From Mariprofundaceae bacterium (GTDB lineage Bacteria > Pseudomonadota > Zetaproteobacteria > Mariprofundales > Mariprofundaceae): 8,756 bases of DNA. The DNA lies in the NCBI GenBank assembly GCA_027035825.1, contig JALVTX010000116.1:1-8756 (forward strand), in the 5' to 3' direction. Positions 7,021 through 8,756 of this stretch are shown in pieces; position 1 is the stretch's first letter; every line of letters begins with the position of its first letter. A model generated the notes under the pieces. That model had not been told where the DNA came from, did no database searches, and worked only from the letters and a program-made list of their open reading frames with translations. The translations under genes and the position numbers were made by a program.

Positions 7021-7068
7021 CAATCCGAATATGAGGAGCGTGATGTCCTCGTATTCGCATCATGTATG
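7015..7068 (-). repeat. Boundary hairpin at the 5' end of the cassette array (attI or degenerate attC candidate)
   Basis: The arms CGAATATGAGGA (7026-7037) and TCCTCGTATTCG (7046-7057) pair over 12 positions with one G-T mismatch around an 8-base loop. On the minus strand the hairpin is followed by GATT and then the core GTTATGG at 7021-7015, the same GATT-core spacing seen at the plus-strand right ends of both attC sites. On the far side the expected core is only GTATGT, one T short of GTTATGT. The stem has no one-sided extra bases, so it is not a typical attC. There is no T-run to make it a terminator. Confidence 0.45.
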
Positions 7069-7285
7069 TGGATGCATTTTCCTCGATATTGCATATTCAA
7101 GGGTGAAAACGGACTGCATCGTTTCTCCCGCATAGGCATCCCTCCTCGCCGGCTGGCAAGCCTAATCTTGGAAGAAATTGCATCGCTACGCAAGCAAACC
7201 GGTCGCGGCGCGCCCCCCGCCACGCGGCCTATGGCGGATCGGCCGGTCGTGCCCTATGCTTCGCATCCTTGTTCCGACCTGGCTT
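7069..7285. other. Intergenic stretch between the array boundary and gatC, no gene seen
   Basis: I see no credible gene, RNA gene or integrase remnant here. Short open frames exist on both strands (7066-7287 plus, 7011-7223 minus), but they lack ribosome binding sites and family resemblance. GC content rises from left to right towards chromosomal values after about 7200, suggesting that the junction between foreign and native DNA lies in this stretch. The promoter for gatC must lie here or further upstream, but I could not place a convincing -35/-10 pair. An 11-base match to the attC sites (CCGGCTGGCAA, 7149-7159) may be a relic or chance. Confidence 0.5.
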
Positions 7286-7292
7286 GAGGGGG
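7286..7292 (+). promoter_or_regulatory. Ribosome binding site of gatC
   Basis: GAGGGGG lies seven bases before the ATG at 7300, and its spacing favours that ATG over the second one at 7306. Confidence 0.65.
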
Positions 7293-7299
7293 CATATCA

Positions 7300-7578
7300 A
7301 TGGACATGGACATCCGAAAAGTGGCGATGCTGGCCCGCATCCGCCTGACCGACGAGGAGGCAGGCGAGCTGGCGCCACAACTGGAGCGCATCCTGGGCTA
7401 CGTGGAGCAGCTCGGCGAGGTGGACACCGTGGGCGTGGAGGCCACGGCTCACCCGCACGACGCCGCCATGCCGCTGCGCGCCGACGTGGTGACCAACGCC
7501 AACCGCCGCGAGGAGCTGCTCGCCCCCGCCCCGCAGACCGAGTCGGGGCTGTATGTCGTTCCCAAGGTGATTGAATAA
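7300..7578 (+). CDS. gatC: Asp-tRNA(Asn)/Glu-tRNA(Gln) amidotransferase subunit C
   Basis: A 92-residue protein matching GatC in length (about 95) and pattern: N-terminal helix [20 protein letters not shown] (5-24), then [20 protein letters not shown] (28-47), the conserved [14 protein letters not shown] segment (51-64) and the C-terminal [20 protein letters not shown] (73-92). GatC wraps around the GatA-GatB interface and stabilises the complex, which converts mischarged Glu-tRNAGln or Asp-tRNAAsn to the correctly amidated form in the cytoplasm. The ATG at 7300 has a good ribosome binding site. It ends one base before gatA, so the two are co-transcribed and probably translationally coupled. 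Confidence 0.95.
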   Translation: MDMDIRKVAMLARIRLTDEEAGELAPQLERILGYVEQLGEVDTVGVEATAHPHDAAMPLRADVVTNANRREELLAPAPQTESGLYVVPKVIE

Positions 7579-7579
7579 C

Positions 7580-8756
<1,177 letters not shown>

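Noticed and set aside
7011..7223. A 70-codon minus-strand open frame overlapping the array boundary
   Set aside because: It crosses the boundary hairpin and the start of cassette A, has no ribosome binding site, and its Arg/Ser-rich sequence is uninformative.
7066..7287. A 73-codon plus-strand open frame just upstream of gatC
   Set aside because: It has no ribosome binding site and no family resemblance, and its amino acid make-up shifts abruptly where the GC content changes, so it looks like chance.

Overview
This window comes from a GC-rich bacterial chromosome. It is almost certainly a proteobacterium, because it carries holC (the chi subunit of DNA polymerase III) and the dnaE-accA gene pair with overlapping ends. 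I cannot fix the class from sequence alone. Most of the window is ordinary housekeeping DNA. The stretch at about 5539-7021 is clearly AT-richer (roughly 40% GC by eye, against about two-thirds in the flanks) and does not look native.

Left block (1-5469, all minus strand): reading leftward, dnaE (replicative polymerase alpha subunit), accA (acetyl-CoA carboxylase alpha subunit), a PAP2-type membrane phosphatase and the N-terminal part of holC. They are packed with overlaps or gaps of a few bases, so they are probably one transcription unit joining replication with lipid and envelope metabolism.

Middle block (5539-7021): a two-cassette integron fragment with no integrase. Two 75-bp attC sites (5539-5613 and 6522-6596) have 7-bp core sites at both ends, a near-perfect hairpin, and extra unpaired bases confined to one arm. 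Their polarity places each attC directly downstream of a minus-strand gene, as expected for cassettes. Cassette A (6528-7020) encodes a SnoaL-like (NTF2-fold) protein. Cassette B (5545-6527) encodes an unrecognised 295-residue protein with an R-x4-H motif reminiscent of HEPN ribonucleases. Two further hairpins, at 7026-7057 and 5487-5526, bracket the array and may be degenerate recombination sites.

Right block (7300-8756, plus strand): gatC and the first 392 codons of gatA, encoding subunits of the tRNA-dependent amidotransferase (Glu-tRNAGln / Asp-tRNAAsn). The 7055-7299 interval holds the gatC ribosome binding site but no convincing gene, and no intI.

The most notable feature is this small integrase-less cassette array (a CALIN) lodged between gatCA and dnaE, with its genes pointing into the essential dnaE-accA operon.
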